DNA of 64,000 bases from Cheiracanthium punctorium (Eukaryota; Arthropoda; Arachnida; Araneae; Cheiracanthiidae), in NCBI GenBank assembly GCA_038373885.1, contig JAWZYV010019464.1, forward strand, positions 248,001 through 312,000, in the 5' to 3' direction. Positions 56,001 through 59,000 of this stretch are shown in pieces. The position numbers were made by a program, and so were the translations under genes. Within the stretch, counting starts at the first letter, position 1. Each line of letters opens with the position of its first letter. The notes below the pieces were generated by a model. It searched no databases. It had not been told where the DNA came from and saw only the letters and a list, made by a program, of their open reading frames with translations.

Positions 56001-59000
56001 GACTGGTAGATTTGGACGCTCTCCTTGACTCCCAAATTAAAATCTGTTTTATACATATTTTTTTCTTTCTTAAAACTACAATTTTGATTCTGTTTTTGTG
56101 TATACGTAGGAAAATCAACAAAGATTCAAATGACGCATTCTTTAATGTATTAAACATGTAGAATTTAATACTTCAAAAAAATATATATATTTCGCAAAGA
56201 GCTGCCATGTAGTAGACGAATTTTGTATTTTATCGAAATATTAAATCTTAACAATTTTTGATACACTTGTGTCATCTGAATCTTTGATGCTTTTTCTACG
56301 AATGCACAAAAACAGAATCAAAATCGAAGGTATAGGTAAGAAAAAATTATGTAAAACAGATTTTTAATATGGAAGTCAAAAAGGGGGGGGGGGGCGTCCA
56401 AAGGTATCTGTCTCCCTTAATAGAAAAATATCAAATAAAAGACATCATTATTTTACTATTGTTAATTTATGTACACCATGATCGAGGTTTTATGAATATA
56501 CATCAATTTTTATTAATGTATCAATAACACATTCAAAAATATGAATTTCTTTGTTACAAGACATGATCTTGTAACATTTTTTTAAACCCTCAATTAATCA
56601 TGTAGGCGTGACATTTACTTGAGATACAGATGATTGAGTCTCTATTTGCACAGTCTGCTGTAATGATCAAAGAGACAACCTTTAATGAAGAAGACTATTT
56701 TGCTGAGTAAAAAAAAAATAAATAATAATAAATAAATAAAGCTCTGCTCAGTTCAGAAACTGGACACATGCACGTAAACAAATTCACATGCATGAATATA
56801 AACTGGTAAGCACAGAGAACAAGTAAAAGTTGCAATTTCTGTTGAAATTAAGATTTTTTTAAATTAGGAGTAAATTTTTTAACTAGACAAAGAAAAAATT
56901 AAAATGTCAAATACTCATGCATTCATAGATACATTTAGCTATAACTATAAATAAATAGATATACATACGCAACACAAATATAAATAAATTCTAACAAACA
57001 TATGCCTAGGTAAGGTGACCAGATTTTGTAGTCAGAATCGGGACATGTCCCGATCTGACAACAAACTGGGACATTATAATTTATGCATAATTAACAGTAA
57101 TTAATTGAAAAACAATGCAATATTAAAAATGCCCCAGTTCCATTTTTACATTCTGGGACAATTGAAAGCGTCTGAAAATGGGGACTGTCCCGGAAAATGG
57201 GGACGTTTGTCACCTTAGCCTAGGTTTTTTTTTTTTTTTTTTTTTTTTCGTTCCCCCCTTAAATAGAAGATAATGTTGCTTCTAAAAATTAATAAAATTA
57301 GCAATATAAAATTAAAAAAATATTTTCCAAATTTAGTGAAATGTTTTTGTAAAAGGTTTTATAACAAAAACATTTAAAAGTTTTCTCGGATGTGACCCAA
57401 AACAATTCTGATTCTTCCTAGTATTGTTGAAGTAAAAACACCCCCCCCCCCCGCATAGTTTAACACAAAGCTGAAGAATGCTATATGGCAGCCATTTAAC
57501 AGCATCAGAAAAATATCAAAATTTCTTTCATTACCTATGAATACACAAGGTGTATAAATTTTCTTTCCCTTGTCACAACATTGCATTAAAACTAGCTCAT
57601 TATTGTCGTTGTTTCCATTCTTAGCTGCTTCACTTAAACATTCCAGAAGCGACAGCAAAATTGCACGCGGGATTCGAATAGAGTCACTTCAAGAATACCT
57701 ATTAAATGCCTTAGCAACCAATCAGCTCACAGATGAGTTCCAGGTCAGTTCAAAATGTAGCTTTTTTTTTTATTTCCTTTTGTTCGTTGAATATGTTTGA
57801 AGATAGTTCCTTAAAAAGAAATTTAGGTAATATTATAATTACGTAACGACATAAGAAAATCAATTAATAAACAGTCTGCATTATATTACATTATAAAATT
57901 TCAAAGTATGTGTTTTTATTGTGTTTTTTTTTAGAAATTAGTGGAAGGGCAAATATCGCCGTGGACTATTGCTAGGAAGAGCATGAATGTTAAGAAAAAC
58001 CGCTACGGTAATATATTACCTTGTAAGTATTTTCATTACAAATATGATTGGTGTACAGCTTACATGCAATTATTACACGTATCTGCGCACTTTTTTTCAA
58101 CGTATGGATTTTCGTTGTTATTCAATTAGTTTTTTTTTTTTTTTTTTTAAATACGCGACATGGTTTGTAAGCGAGTACCTTTTCGTTGCTTTTTTTTAAA
58201 AATGCCATTTTTGGATTAATTTAAATTTTGTTCATGAAATTTTAAGTGATGAAGGTTAAATTATTATTTCATCTGCATTTTTCTTTCCTTTTCTTTTTGT
58301 CAGTTTTGTTATATTTTAACCCTTAAATGGACGAATTTTAAAGACGTCCTATGCTGATTACGCGAGTGTGAGCTAAATTTCCTGTATCAGTTTTGTGAAT
58401 AACTAATTAATTTTTCCAAAAACATTCAATTTGAAAGAAATATGTGAAATTTTTATTATATCACGAGATTTGCTATCGTTCCAATGTATTTCCTTTTGCA
58501 TTCGAATTCTTGTTAAAGTATCCATTCATTTTTTATCCTTCAAATTATTTCAGTTATTTGAAGGATGAACATAATTGATAATATCGAATAATGCTGAATA
58601 ATATTTTTATTATCTAATAAAGTTATGTTCCACTGAATTTTATATAGTTTCATTTTAAGAAAAAGTATAATATTCTATTCTCCCTTGAAGAAAATAGTTA
58701 TATTTTAAACTTTCTCTTCACCTCTATATGCCTTAATTATGCTGTTATTGATTTTTACCATGCGAAGACAGAAAAGGCGGTAGAGAATATTTGCATACGT
58801 GAATAAATAAATCAATCAAATAAGGTATTTATTAGACTTTTAAGTTTTGTAGTTACAGAAGTTGTATTATTAATAAAGTTTTATAACTTTAGAAACATTA
58901 TCTTCTGGGTAGGCATAATTAGTTAGATGACCAAAGGTTGTTTATCAGGGATATATAATCAGATAGCGTGGATAAAATTTGAAGAACGCTTAGATTTTTA

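Noticed and set aside
57647..57743. Alternative start of exon 20 at the second AG
   Set aside because: With the phase-1 donor of exon 19 this reading meets a stop within a dozen codons; the AG at 57624 is open.
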